Source: Heterodera schachtii (Eukaryota > Nematoda > Chromadorea > Rhabditida > Heteroderidae). From it: a stretch of 64,000 bases of DNA. This document shows positions 45,301 to 54,875 of the stretch, one piece after another; position 1 is the stretch's first letter, and every line of letters starts with the position of its first letter. Position numbers and translations under genes: made by a program. The notes under the pieces are model-generated. The model was not told the DNA's origin. It did not search any database and saw only the letters and a program-made list of their open reading frames with translations. The DNA lies in NCBI GenBank assembly GCA_023374025.1, contig SIJG01000050.1, forward strand, positions 57,819 through 121,818, given 5' to 3'.

Positions 45301-48300
45301 AAATGATCAATGATTATCTTGGTAGGGGCCTGATCAGACCATCATTTTCACCTTGGGCATCACCAATAGTGATTGTTCCAAAACGAGACGGAACTCTTCG
45401 TTTCTGTGTTGACTACAGAGGCCTAAATTCGGTTACAGTAAAGGATGCATTTCCATTACCAAATATCGACAATACCTTACTTGCTCTTGGAGGAAAGAAA
45501 ATCTTTTCCGTCATTGATTTTATGTCAGGGTACTGGCAGATAAGAATGGAAGAGGAGTCAATTGAAAATACAGCTTTTGTGACAGAGTTTGGGTTGCACG
45601 AATTCACGGTGTTACCGTTTGGTCTTTGTAACGCAGTAGCGACTTTCCAGCGTTTTATGACGCGCCTTTTTGATGGAATGGTGAACAAATCAGTGTTCAT
45701 TTACATTGATGACATTTTGATTGCCTCTGAGACATGGAAAGATCACTTGACGGATCTTTCAAAAGTTTTTGAGCGGATAGAAGCAGCAGGGCTGAAGCTA
45801 AAAATTACAAAATGTCGATTTGCCGCAAAGGAAATTCCTTTCCTTGGCCATATTTTGACCCCTGAGGGTATACAAATGGACATGGACAAAGTTAAGCCAA
45901 TTACTGATCTCCCAGTTCCAAATACGAAGAAAGAATTGCATTCCCTTCTTGGTTTCTTCACTTATTACAGAAAGTTTATTTTTGGATTTGGGGCATTAGC
46001 TGCACCGCTTTTCCGGCTCCTGAAAAAGGATGTAAAGTTTGAGATGAAAGAAATTGAGTTGGGGGCGATTAGTACACTTAAAAAAAGTATAGTGGAACAC
46101 GCAGTATTGTATTTTCCCGATTTTAAAGCGGCGGTTGAGGACCCAAAACGACAATTTGTTATGCTAACCGATGCAAGCAAAATCGGTTTGTCGGCTATCC
46201 TTTGTCAATCAGACGAATTGGGTCAGCTAAGACCAATTTATTTCGCGTCAAGACAGTGCAATCAGCATGAATCTCGTTATTGCCCCACCGAGCTCGAAGC
46301 GTTAGCAATCCGATTCGGGACCAAAAAATATGCTCAGTTTATCACTATGATACCAACAAGAGTGATAACTGATCACCGTGCGCTTGTCTCTATGTTTAAG
46401 AGCAAAAATGAGACTGGGAATAGCCGAGTTGATAAATGGTTGCTAGCAATGAATTGCCGTTTTATACTACAAGTCGAATACCAACCAGGCAAAATGAATA
46501 TAATTGCCGATCTTTTGTCTCGGTCAAAAACGCTTCTGAAATCGGAGAATGCCGAAAACTTCGAAGAGTCAGACGAAATCGCATTTATAGGCCAAATTAG
46601 AGAAAGACAGTTAGCGGAAGAAGCCGAAGAAATTGAAAATGAGCATAGACAAGACTGGGCCCAAAAATCAAAGGAAAGTGAATTAGGGTTTGTTTATGAT
46701 TTTTTGGAAAAACGTGTCTTACCAAATGATATTCGTGATCGCCAAAAATTGATGTCTTACCTACACAATTACACTTTAATCGAGGGATTGCTTTTCCGAA
46801 GTGGCAAGGAGGGGAAACTACAATTGTTTGTACCGCGAGAATTCCGTGAAAAAATGATAAGAGAGAGACACTCCGGTACTTGTGCTGGACACCTCAGCGG
46901 AATTAAAATTTTTCGACAACTATCCGAGCTTTATTTTTGGCCAAATATGTTCGGAGATTGCATAAGAGCAGCACTTCGGTGCCGAATTTGTGCACACGCT
47001 CGCAAACCACGGTCAAATGAACCTCCTTTAAATGCAATTGAGACTTCAGAACCTCTAGAGTTGGTATGCATCGACATTTTATCAATTGGGCCAGCAAATT
47101 CGTCGAACCATTATATTTTGGTTGCGATTGACCATTTTTCAAAATATTTGGTTGCAAATCCCATTCCAAACAAAAACGCCGAAACCGTGGCACAAAACTT
47201 TGTAAAAAACTGCATTTTAGTGCTAGGGGCACCAAAAAAGATTCACAGCGATAAAGGCAAGGAATTTGTAAACGAAACACTGAGCGAAATTTCAAAAGTT
47301 CTAAAAATTGAAAAATCTACCACTTCGGGTTACGACCCTCAGGCCAACGGTGTTACAGAACGTGCAAATCAAACGATTTTGGGAATGCTTAGGCGTTCGA
47401 CTTATTCTGCTTGGGAGTGGGATGAAAGACTTCCATTCATTGTTTTTGCTTACAATTCAACCCCATCAGAAACGACTGGCTTTTCCCCACACCATTTAAT
47501 GTTTGGAAAACCGATTAATTTTCCCTTAGAACATGAATTAAAGTTCGAAGTAAACCCACTCTATACAATTGATAAAAATTCATACATCCAATTGTTCCGT
47601 GAGTCACTTATGCAGCTTGTGGATGAAGCGCGAAAAAATTCAGAATTGAGTCGGTTGAAAATGAAAGAGCGTTACGATGCCAAAGCCAAAGTCACAGAGA
47701 ACAAATTTAGTGTGGGAGATAGAGTCATGGTCATTTTTCCGGGATCCCACAGCCGTTCGCCTCATAAAAAGATATTATGGAATCATTTTGGACCATTTCG
47801 AATTACTGAGCTTAAAAAATCAACGGCTACAGTAATACCGTCAGATAGACCCAATGGAAATACTATGATAGTCCCAATCGAACGACTTGTGAAAGTCCCC
47901 ATAGAATTGCCAAACATTTGTTCACTGCCGAAAGGAAAGAATCCTTACAAAAATATTTTGAATGGATTAATAAGCGTGGCCGCATTAATTTATAAAGAGT
48001 GCCTACAAATAAACCAAAATTTTGTGCCAAATTACGAAAATACTACCAAAAGAAGCGTTTTTCAATTGAGGACAATTGATTTTTTAGGCGGTACGGATGA
48101 AGCAATGGAAACCGAACAGCAGAAAGGAAAGGAAAACATTGAAGAGGACACAATTTCCGTGCTGGGAGAAGATGAGGCCGAAATGCCAAAAGCCATTTCC
48201 TGGAGCACGTGTTGCACTGGCGAACAGCACAAAGACTGCGCAGACCTTTTAATGGCTGATTTGGATGCTGTTTTGGACCGTTCGGGAATGGGACTCCTCA

Positions 48301-49610
48301 AAATCGACAATCCGCTGAAGGCACTGCTCGCCAATTTCCTACTCAAATCCGACGCAGTAAAATCAGGATCGGCCGGAAAGAAGCTGCTTTTGCAAATTTT
48401 GGAGGCAGAAATTGGTTGGGAGCTGGCCACATATTGCAGTTCGAGAGAAGACGACATAAAAAGTGGCGCATTTCCGTCGGAATCGGACGTGGAAAAGACA
48501 TTGGAAGTGTGGGCCGAGCATTGCCAAATCGTGAATGAAGAATTGAAAATGACCGGCATGGGTCCAATTTCAATGGAAGTGCCCGAAGGCTTGTCCCTTT
48601 TGCCGGAAAACGAAAGAGAAGGGCTGAAAAAGGCGATGGAAAGTGCCGGGTTTCAGCTGGAGAAAATCCGGGCGGCCTCAATTCATAGAAAAAGGCTCAT
48701 TACGGAAGAGCGCGTAATTTTGGGCGATTCAGGCGCATTCCAACTAATGAAGATTTGGCCGAAGTCGGAATTTGTTGGAACAGAAGCAGGCTCAGTGGCG
48801 GAAGTGATCAGAAACTTTGATGAAGTGATTCTGTCATCAAAAGTCAAGTGGTTGGTCGTGATGGTCGGCAAAGACTCAATTTTGGCGGGCGAAGCGATTG
48901 ACAGTGTGATGGACAGAGTAAAGAGACTCCGCCAATTGTGCTCAAAATTTGGCCACGTGAAAACCTTTTGGCTGTTGCCGCCGTTCATTTTTTCCAAAAA
49001 GAACGAATTCGAAGAGTTCTGTGGAAGAATGCGGTCAATTTTCCGAAAAAAGGACGAAATCGAGCTGATTGCTGTGAATGAAGAAGGGCGAAGCCTATTG
49101 GAGGTGTTCCGATTCGGCAAAAGCTTCAATAATGAAAATGTGAACCATCATGGATGGATGACGGAGAAGGGATTGAAGGTGATGAAAGCGTGGCTCACTG
49201 CGGTGGTTCCAGGATTTCCGGGTGACCGAGAACTCGGAATCCACACAATTAAGTCGAAAATAATTGTGCCGGAAGGAAGTGCCAAAGTAAGGGGTGGAGG
49301 TCCAGCAGACCCTCCCCAAATTGGCCACAATTTGTCAGAGAAAAGCGGGAAAAGAGGAGGTCCAGGTGACCCTTCCCCATTTCTATCTGATTCGGCTTCT
49401 GATCGTGGTCAAAATTCAGTTCGATCTGTGAATGTGCGAAATTATGGAGAGAAAAGCCATTTTGGACGGGTTGGTGCAGGTCACCGCTCTGGTCCCTCGT
49501 TTCGTGGTCAGTCGTCGTCTCATTTCCATCCGTACCAGCGTATGCGCGGAGGGCCTTTCCACCATTCGACTCCGATCCAACGCCGTCCAGAATTTGTGCC
49601 GAGACGCTGA
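42372..49610 (+). CDS. Ty3/gypsy Gag-Pol polyprotein with C-terminal SGNH-like extension
   Basis: One uninterrupted frame of 2412 codons from the ATG at 42372 (an upstream in-frame GTG at 42336 is not needed). In order: a Q/N-rich region, a gag capsid-like domain (about 325-500), a CCHC zinc knuckle (C540-C553), a protease-like motif LDGGAQ (D676; DTG or DSG is usual, so the second residue is changed), reverse transcriptase with YIDD at 1111-1114, RNase H with TDAS (D1267), integrase with a zinc motif starting at H1500, catalytic region starting at D1568, and a GPF module near 1804. Domain order PR-RT-RH-IN marks Ty3/gypsy. Beyond this lie about 600 residues with ILGDSGAF (GDS 2118-2120), VVMVGKDS and VNHHGWMTEKG, arranged like blocks I, III and V of SGNH hydrolases, then an RGG-rich tail. 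No envelope-like membrane segment is apparent. The frame is intact, so the copy may be recent. Confidence 0.9.
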   Translation: MIFRTPRHNVNQRRLFGDGENEQNRNVPEFEMHFPPFPEMNRGNNAQDNANEHHSDHQMDEREVHENLLDVGEQRNENGQQNELNDDDERRLLDQSNGNRGQNVEENLRNRGENRLNELVGNVTPRRNPEFVTSTPNISPIRHVPQLNAGGNRRNWERPRDALGRFIRLDDNNRQEARNLPNNNANANAQILPQNPPVPVNNPNNFGNYQVGGAQIQQNAVNQQQLGMNGMFAPPVFWPQMPMPVFNPQPQFYGGQMVPQFPIQNYAPFLNNQMHVMLPHQPNIQNARMAINAAHQQVNEQPFNPQVVRQNAQQQAFPHQAGLSGLEYAMILDRLPDIKGNEGSDLIRNFFKKYSQYTIDWPNKKRIESLEAKLSGRAERAYNAALASEPFAYENIKRSILQQLEETDCREMSAFNDLMNGILRKSGENLDDLADRISSLVRRAYPGLTRNLADEYSIKHLIRSLNNPELALSLELHRRNGMSFDEFVALASRAETTQKAAKIQNGERPKPYYERNFQHTHQGERNSETISKNFSPRPICYNCNESGHISRNCNKAVAQSNRNAPAFFPRNQQQQQFHNSPATAANRIFQNFKNGVTPAARSQNFLKQNCIRMEEEVKTDATVAGVKLEKEVIEYLRNELGKSQNVSRETELNAIIGKMVTVELGVMGTQTSGMLDGGAQISLMGGKFFYDLVTSGRLDLRKNRFKRVSARISDVNGKELECFGMTSVPVDRKGCSTTNVCFHITSAPFGFDLLIGTNALRSLGFCLYDIPNKEMINFEEVNHQKKNPISVIYQMTLKPHTMQFITLSAGNEWNGQDVVITAVNEKSFHKLEPIVGTVQDGTITVPILNPSDKFVHISEKEIIAELTPALLVSESENSLASSLLMNNFTVSSIDTQRRDIGDNGIHDFLLSQSNGMSNEEFASFEQLICKFGEIFAVSEKELTQTDLVEHRIDTGDARPIKAKHRPVPYAYREKVAEMINDYLGRGLIRPSFSPWASPIVIVPKRDGTLRFCVDYRGLNSVTVKDAFPLPNIDNTLLALGGKKIFSVIDFMSGYWQIRMEEESIENTAFVTEFGLHEFTVLPFGLCNAVATFQRFMTRLFDGMVNKSVFIYIDDILIASETWKDHLTDLSKVFERIEAAGLKLKITKCRFAAKEIPFLGHILTPEGIQMDMDKVKPITDLPVPNTKKELHSLLGFFTYYRKFIFGFGALAAPLFRLLKKDVKFEMKEIELGAISTLKKSIVEHAVLYFPDFKAAVEDPKRQFVMLTDASKIGLSAILCQSDELGQLRPIYFASRQCNQHESRYCPTELEALAIRFGTKKYAQFITMIPTRVITDHRALVSMFKSKNETGNSRVDKWLLAMNCRFILQVEYQPGKMNIIADLLSRSKTLLKSENAENFEESDEIAFIGQIRERQLAEEAEEIENEHRQDWAQKSKESELGFVYDFLEKRVLPNDIRDRQKLMSYLHNYTLIEGLLFRSGKEGKLQLFVPREFREKMIRERHSGTCAGHLSGIKIFRQLSELYFWPNMFGDCIRAALRCRICAHARKPRSNEPPLNAIETSEPLELVCIDILSIGPANSSNHYILVAIDHFSKYLVANPIPNKNAETVAQNFVKNCILVLGAPKKIHSDKGKEFVNETLSEISKVLKIEKSTTSGYDPQANGVTERANQTILGMLRRSTYSAWEWDERLPFIVFAYNSTPSETTGFSPHHLMFGKPINFPLEHELKFEVNPLYTIDKNSYIQLFRESLMQLVDEARKNSELSRLKMKERYDAKAKVTENKFSVGDRVMVIFPGSHSRSPHKKILWNHFGPFRITELKKSTATVIPSDRPNGNTMIVPIERLVKVPIELPNICSLPKGKNPYKNILNGLISVAALIYKECLQINQNFVPNYENTTKRSVFQLRTIDFLGGTDEAMETEQQKGKENIEEDTISVLGEDEAEMPKAISWSTCCTGEQHKDCADLLMADLDAVLDRSGMGLLKIDNPLKALLANFLLKSDAVKSGSAGKKLLLQILEAEIGWELATYCSSREDDIKSGAFPSESDVEKTLEVWAEHCQIVNEELKMTGMGPISMEVPEGLSLLPENEREGLKKAMESAGFQLEKIRAASIHRKRLITEERVILGDSGAFQLMKIWPKSEFVGTEAGSVAEVIRNFDEVILSSKVKWLVVMVGKDSILAGEAIDSVMDRVKRLRQLCSKFGHVKTFWLLPPFIFSKKNEFEEFCGRMRSIFRKKDEIELIAVNEEGRSLLEVFRFGKSFNNENVNHHGWMTEKGLKVMKAWLTAVVPGFPGDRELGIHTIKSKIIVPEGSAKVRGGGPADPPQIGHNLSEKSGKRGGPGDPSPFLSDSASDRGQNSVRSVNVRNYGEKSHFGRVGAGHRSGPSFRGQSSSHFHPYQRMRGGPFHHSTPIQRRPEFVPRR

Positions 49611-49690
49611 AGCTTAAGACCCCCAGACGAGCCCCACCTTTTGACAGTCGAATTCGGGTTTTTCTTTGTTTTGACGGCAGGGACGCCGCT

Positions 49691-49705
49691 CATAAAGGGG
49701 CGGGA
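49691..49705 (+). promoter_or_regulatory. Polypurine tract
   Basis: ATAAAGGGGCGGGA directly precedes the 3' LTR at 49706, the expected place for the plus-strand primer. The same tract precedes the LTR at 53637. Confidence 0.7.
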
Positions 49706-50006
49706 TGTGATAAGTGACCTCATTATTAATTTAAATAATTATAATTTTGGCGTTTTGTTTAATTATTTTTGATCTTATTCCAAAATTTGGTTTGTTCGTT
49801 TTTTCTTGTCTTTTGGTTTTTTTTGTGATTTTGGATATTTTTTTGGTTCTCATCTTCGCCTCCGACTTTTCTTTTATTTTTATTTTGCTTCGCTTTTAAT
49901 AAATTTGTTTGTGTTTTTGGAGTTCCAATTCGTTTGTGTTTGCCGTGCTTAATTGTTGGTCTTCGAGTATCAATTTGTGAAAGCGGTGGAATTGAAATAT
50001 TATCAC
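49706..50006 (+). repeat. 3' LTR of the Ty3/gypsy element
   Basis: Same sequence as 41691-41990 apart from a few changes. It is followed by TCTGC, the duplicated target, and by the coding sequence of the interrupted host gene. Total element length is 41691-50006, 8.3 kb. Confidence 0.9.
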
Positions 50007-50886
50007 TCTGCCGGAAAATCGCTTCATTGGGATAGCGGAGTACGCAAAAATTATTTTAACTACGATTATGCGGGGGCTCATGGTTGCATTAACTGCGACC
50101 ACATTGATTCGAAGGCCAAATGTAAAAATGGAAATAAAATTTTCAAATTGGTAAAATATTTTTGTTTTGCTCCAAAATTCAGGTGAACACTTGGAAAACA
50201 TTATCCGTCCACCGGTGGCACCTTTGGCAGCACCTCATCAAATACCGGCCATGCCAAATCCGGCATATGGCATGCCAAATCCGGCATATGGCATGCCAAA
50301 TCCGGCATATGGCATGTCAAATCCGGCACTGCCGCCGATGGTCGTCCACAATGTGCCTGTCAACTGTCCGCCTCTCAACTGCAACCCATGCAATTGTAGT
50401 CCTCCGTGTTTTGGGCACCACACAGCGGCGACTGGTGAAGGCCCCGGCGGCGGTCCCGCAATTTCGTTGATATTGGCGGTGAGTTTTTGAAAAAAAATTT
50501 ATAAATATTTTTTTTCATCAGTTCTAGAAAATTTGAATATAAAAGCTAAAACACCCCGAAAATTATACTTATTCCATCGAACCCCTTCATCGAAGGTTTT
50601 CAAAAATTTTTGAGTCCCAAATTGTTTTTCAGAAATTGCCGAATCCCTTTATCGAATTGCTTTTCAAAAAAATTTTCGAATCTCTTGATCGAATTTGTCG
50701 AAAAAATTTTTTCAAAATTGAAATTTTATTATTTTTTGCAAATAACTGCTAATGGCACCATTAATGAGTTAATGACACAGAACCTAAGAAAATAAATATT
50801 TATTTTTTTTATCAACAGTTTTTCAGGCTGTTACTTTTTCGCTTCTTGGCCTGTTGAATGTTCATGGGATTGTTTTGCCCGTTTGA
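50007..50886 (+). pseudogene. Remainder of the interrupted GPI-anchored protein gene, copy 1
   Basis: Segments: 50007-50039 (GKSLHWDSG), about 50060-50121 (YDYAGAHGCINCDHIDSKAK), 50183-50478 and 50827-50886. The third exon reads EHLENIIRPPVAPLAAPHQ, then four NPAYGM-type repeats, then a Cys/Pro segment (NCPPLNCNPCNCSPPC) and GEGPGGGPAISLILA. The final exon adds AVTFSLLGLLNVHGIVLPV and a stop: a small-residue region followed by a hydrophobic tail, typical of a GPI attachment signal. Relative to copy 2, about 57 bp around the first intron's acceptor are missing (between 50058 and 50061), so the second exon has lost its start and splice site. With its leader exon separated by 8.3 kb, this copy is doubly broken. 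No known family was recognised. Confidence 0.65.
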
Positions 50887-51352
50887 TTTTGGTGGCGCGA
50901 CTCATTGGCCGGACAGAGTGCCACGTGAATAAAGGGGACGACGAAAAATGAACACGAAGAAATGCGATATTTTAGGCACACATGAATCCATCCATATAAA
51001 CAAAAATACCTTTTCATTCACAAATTAACTTGACAAAAAATGATGGGGATGAATAAATTATGAATTGCAAATCCCATTGAATTCGAAAGATTTATTTGTG
51101 GCATTAATTGGTAAATATTACGGATTAATGAACAGAATTGATTTTAATTTGGTAAAAAAATTGGATTAAACATAATACAAAATCCATTAATTTTATCCCA
51201 AAATTTTTACATTACATTTCATGAAAACTTTGGCAAAAATTTATTCCTGAAATATAACACATAAATGAATATTATATGTAAAAATACATATTTTAATTGA
51301 CAGCAAAAGTGTGACAATTCAAATAAAAAGATAATGTTTGTTAAGAGAAATT
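50887..51352. other. Downstream flank of the interrupted gene, duplicated at 54876-55318
   Basis: AT-rich, no exon. It matches the sequence after copy 2 with scattered differences, including a short deletion of cata-rich sequence around 51000 in one copy. It ends at 51352, where sequence from the middle of the retrotransposon resumes: the junction of the tandem duplication. Confidence 0.6.
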
Positions 51353-53636
51353 GCTCAGTTTATCACTATGATACCAACAAGAGTGATAACTGATCACCGT
51401 GCGCTTGTCTCTATGTTTAAGAGCAAAAATGAGACTGGGAATAGCCGAGTTGATAAATGGTTGCTAGCAATGAATTGCCGTTTTATACTACAAGTCGAAT
51501 ACCAACCAGGCAAAATGAATATAATTGCCGATCTTTTGTCTCGGTCAAAAACGCTTCTGAAATCGGAGAATGCCGAAAACTTCGAAGAGTCAGACGAAAT
51601 CGCATTTATAGGCCAAATTAGAGAAAGAAAGTTAGCGGAAGAAGCCGAAGAAATTGAAAATGAGCATAGACAAGACTGGGCCCAAAAATCAAAGGAAAGT
51701 GAATTAGGGTTTGTTTATGATTTTTTGGAAAAACGTGTCTTACCAAATGATATTCGTGATCGCCAAAAATTGATGTCTTACCTACACAATTACACTTTAA
51801 TCGAGGGATTGCTTTTCCGAAGTGGCAAGGAGGGGAAACTACAATTGTTTGTACCGCGAGAATTCCGTGAAAAAATGATAAGAGAGAGACACTCCGGTAC
51901 TTGTGCTGGACACCTCAGCGGAATTAAAATTTTTCGACAACTATCCGAGCTTTATTTTTGGCCAAATATGTTCGGAGATTGCATAAGAGCAGCACTTCGG
52001 TGCCGAATTTGTGCACACGCTCGCAAACCACGGTCAAATGAACCTCCTTTAAATGCAATTGAGACTTCAGAACCTCTAGAGTTGGTATGCATCGACATTT
52101 TATCAATTGGGCCAGCAAATTCGTCGAACCATTATATTTTGGTTGCGATTGACCATTTTTCAAAATATTTGGTTGCAAATCCCATTCCAAACAAAACGCC
52201 GAAACCGTGGCACAAAACTTTGTAAAAAACTGCATTTTAGTGCTAGGGGCACCAAAAAAGATTCACAGCGATAAAGGCAAGGAATTTGTAAACGAAACAC
52301 TGAGCGAAATTTCAAAAGTTCTAAAAATTGAAAAATCTACCACTTCGGGTTACGACCCTCAGGCCAACGGTGTTACAGAACGTGCAAATCAAACGATTTT
52401 GGGAATGCTTAGGCGTTCGACTTATTCTGCTTGGGAGTGGGATGAAAGACTTCCATTCATTGTTTTTGCTTACAATTCAACCCCATCAGAAACGACTGGC
52501 TTTTCCCCACACCATTTAATGTTTGGAAAACCGATTAATTTTCCCTTAGAACATGAATTAAAGTTCGAAGTAAACCCACTCTATACAATTGATAAAAATT
52601 CATACATCCAATTGTTCCGTGAGTCACTTATGCAGCTTGTGGATGAAGCGCGAAAAAATTCAGAATTGAGTCGGTTGAAAATGAAAGAGCGTTACGATGC
52701 CAAAGCCAAAGTCACAGAGAACAAATTTAGTGTGGGAGATAGAGTCATGGTCATTTTTCCGGGATCCCACAGCCGTTCGCCTCATAAAAAGATATTATGG
52801 AATCATTTTGGACCATTTCGAATTACTGAGCTTAAAAAATCAACGGCTACAGTAATACCGTCAGATAGACCCAATGGAAATACTATGATAGTCCCAATCG
52901 AACGACTTGTGAAAGTCCCCATAGAATTGCCAAACATTTGTTCACTGCCGAAAGGAAAGAATCCTTACAAAAATATTTTGAATGGATTAATAAGCGTGGC
53001 CGCATTAATTTATAAAGAGTGCCTACAAATAAACCAAAATTTTGTGCCAAATTACGAAAATACTACCAAAAGAAGCGTTTTTCAATTGAGGACAATTGAT
53101 TTTTTAGGCGGTACGGATGAAGCAATGGAAACCGAACAGCAGAAAGGAAAGGAAAACATTGAAGAGGACACAATTTCCGTGCTGGGAGAAGATGAGGCCG
53201 AAATGCCAAAAGCCATTTCCTGGAGCACGTGTTGCACTGGCGAACAGCACAAAGACTGCGCAGACCTTTTAATGGCTGATTTGGATGCTGTTTTGGACCG
53301 TTCGGGAATGGGACTCCTCAAAATCGACAATCCGCTGAAGGCACTGCTCGCCAATTTCCTACTCAAATCCGACGCAGTAAAATCAGGATCGGCCGGAAAG
53401 AAGCTGCTTTTGCAAATTTCTGGTCCCTCGTTTCGTGGTCAGTCGTCGTCTCATTTCCATCCGTACCAGCGTATGCGCGGAGGGCCTTTCCACCATTCGA
53501 CTCCGATCCAACGCCGTCCAGAATTTGTGCCGAGACGCTGAAGCTTAAGACCCCCAGACGAGCCCCACCTTTTGACAGTCGAATTCGGGTTTTTCTTTGT
53601 TTTGACGGCAGGGACGCCGCTCATAAAGGGGCGGGA
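51353..53636 (+). pseudogene. Partial duplicated Gag-Pol (RNase H end, integrase, tail) with internal deletion
   Basis: The sequence from 51353 equals 46332 onward of the full element (offset 5021). One A is lost in an A run near 52195 (caaaacg for caaaaacg), shifting the frame inside the integrase. After 53419 the sequence jumps from the equivalent of 48399 to 49489: 1089 bp (363 codons) are missing, in frame, removing the whole SGNH-like region but keeping the RGG-rich tail and stop at 53539. It lacks a 5' LTR, gag, protease and most of the reverse transcriptase, so it is not a transposition product. Confidence 0.9.
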
Positions 53637-53936
53637 TGTGATAAGTGACCTCATTATTAATTTAAATAATTATAATTTTGGCGTTTTGTTTAATTATTTT
53701 TGATCTTATTCCAAAATTTGGTTTGTTCGCTACTTCTTGTCTTTTGGTTTTTTTGTGATTTTGGATATTTTTTTGGTTCTCATCTTCGCCTCCGACTTTT
53801 CCTTTATTTTTATTTTGCTTCGCTTTTAATAAATTTGTTTGTGTTTTTGGAGTTCCAATTCGTTTGTGTTTGCCGTGCTTAATTGTTGGTCTTCGAGTAT
53901 CAATTTGTGAAAGCGGTGGAATTGAAATATTATCAC
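53637..53936 (+). repeat. LTR of the duplicated segment
   Basis: Third LTR copy. At the sites that separate the two LTRs of the full element, this one carries the 5' LTR version. It is followed by TCTGC and the second copy of the host gene, exactly as at 50007. Confidence 0.9.
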
Positions 53937-54875
53937 TCTGCCGGAAAATCGCTTCATTGGGATAGCGGAGTACGCAAAAATTATTTTAATTTTAATTTAA
54001 CATATTAATTAGCCTAAACAATTTTGGTTATTTAGCACAAATTCTGCTACGATTATGCGGGGGCTCATGGTTGCATTAACTGCGACCACATTGATTCGAA
54101 GGCCAAATGTAAAAATGGAAATAAAATTTTCAAATTGGTAAAATATTTTTGTTTTGCTCCAAAATTCAGGTGAACACTTGGAAAACATTATCCGTCCACC
54201 GGTGGCACCTTTGGCAGCACCTCATCAAATACCGGCCATGCCAAATCCGGCATATGGCATGCCAAATCCGGCATATGGCGTGTCAAATCCGGCATATGGC
54301 ATGTCAAATCCGGCACTGCCGCCGATGGTCGTCCACAATGTGCCTGTTAACTGTCCGCCTCTCAACTGCAACCCATGCAATTGTAGTCCTCCGTGTTTTG
54401 GACACCACACAGCGGCGACTGGTGAAGGCCCCGGCGGCGGTCCCGCAATTTCGTTGGTATTGGCGGTGAGTTTTTGAAAAAAAATTTATAAATATTTTTT
54501 TCATCAGTTCTAGAAAATTTTTGAATATAAAAAATAAAAACACCCCGAAAATTATACTTATTCCATCGAACCCCTTCATCGAAGGTTTTTAAAAATTTTT
54601 GAGTCCCAAATTGTTTTTCAGAAATTGCCGAATCCCTTTATCGAATTGCTTTTCAAAAAAATTTTCGAATCTCTTGATCGAATTGGTCGAAAAAAATTTT
54701 TCAAAATTGAAATTTTATTATTTTTTGCAAATAACTGCTAATGGAACCATTAATGAGTTAATGACACAGAACCTAAGAAAATAAATATTTATTTTTTTTA
54801 TCAACAGTTTTTCAGGCTGTTACTTTTTCGCTTCTTGGCCTGTTGAATGTTCATGGGATTGTTTTGCCCGTTTGA
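53937..54875 (+). pseudogene. GPI-anchored protein gene, copy 2 (leader exon absent)
   Basis: Segments: 53937-53969, intron with GTACGC donor and tttag acceptor, 54036-54108 (HKFCYDYAGAHGCINCDHID), 54170-54465 (NPAYG repeats, Cys/Pro segment) and 54816-54875 (hydrophobic C-terminal tail). All phases agree, so the exon structure of the ancestral gene is best read here. One repeat reads YGVSNPA where copy 1 has YGMPNPA. The leader exon is not present in front of it; an LTR is. Product role is unknown; the layout (leader, cysteines, proline-rich repeats, GPI signal) suggests a cell-surface or cuticle-associated protein. Confidence 0.65.

Noticed and set aside
43047..49330. Long minus-strand ORFs antisense to the polyprotein
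   Set aside because: Shadows of a strongly biased coding strand; none has a leader, known domain or splice context.
50162..50470. Cysteine/arginine-rich CQIRHMA-repeat ORF
   Set aside because: Alternative frame of the NPAYGM repeats; it does not end in the hydrophobic tail or use the 50478 donor sensibly, whereas the NPAYGM frame does.
51353..53936. Second independent retrotransposon insertion
   Set aside because: It lacks a 5' LTR and has no own target duplication, and the host gene follows it in the same way as the first copy, so it is a tandem duplicate.
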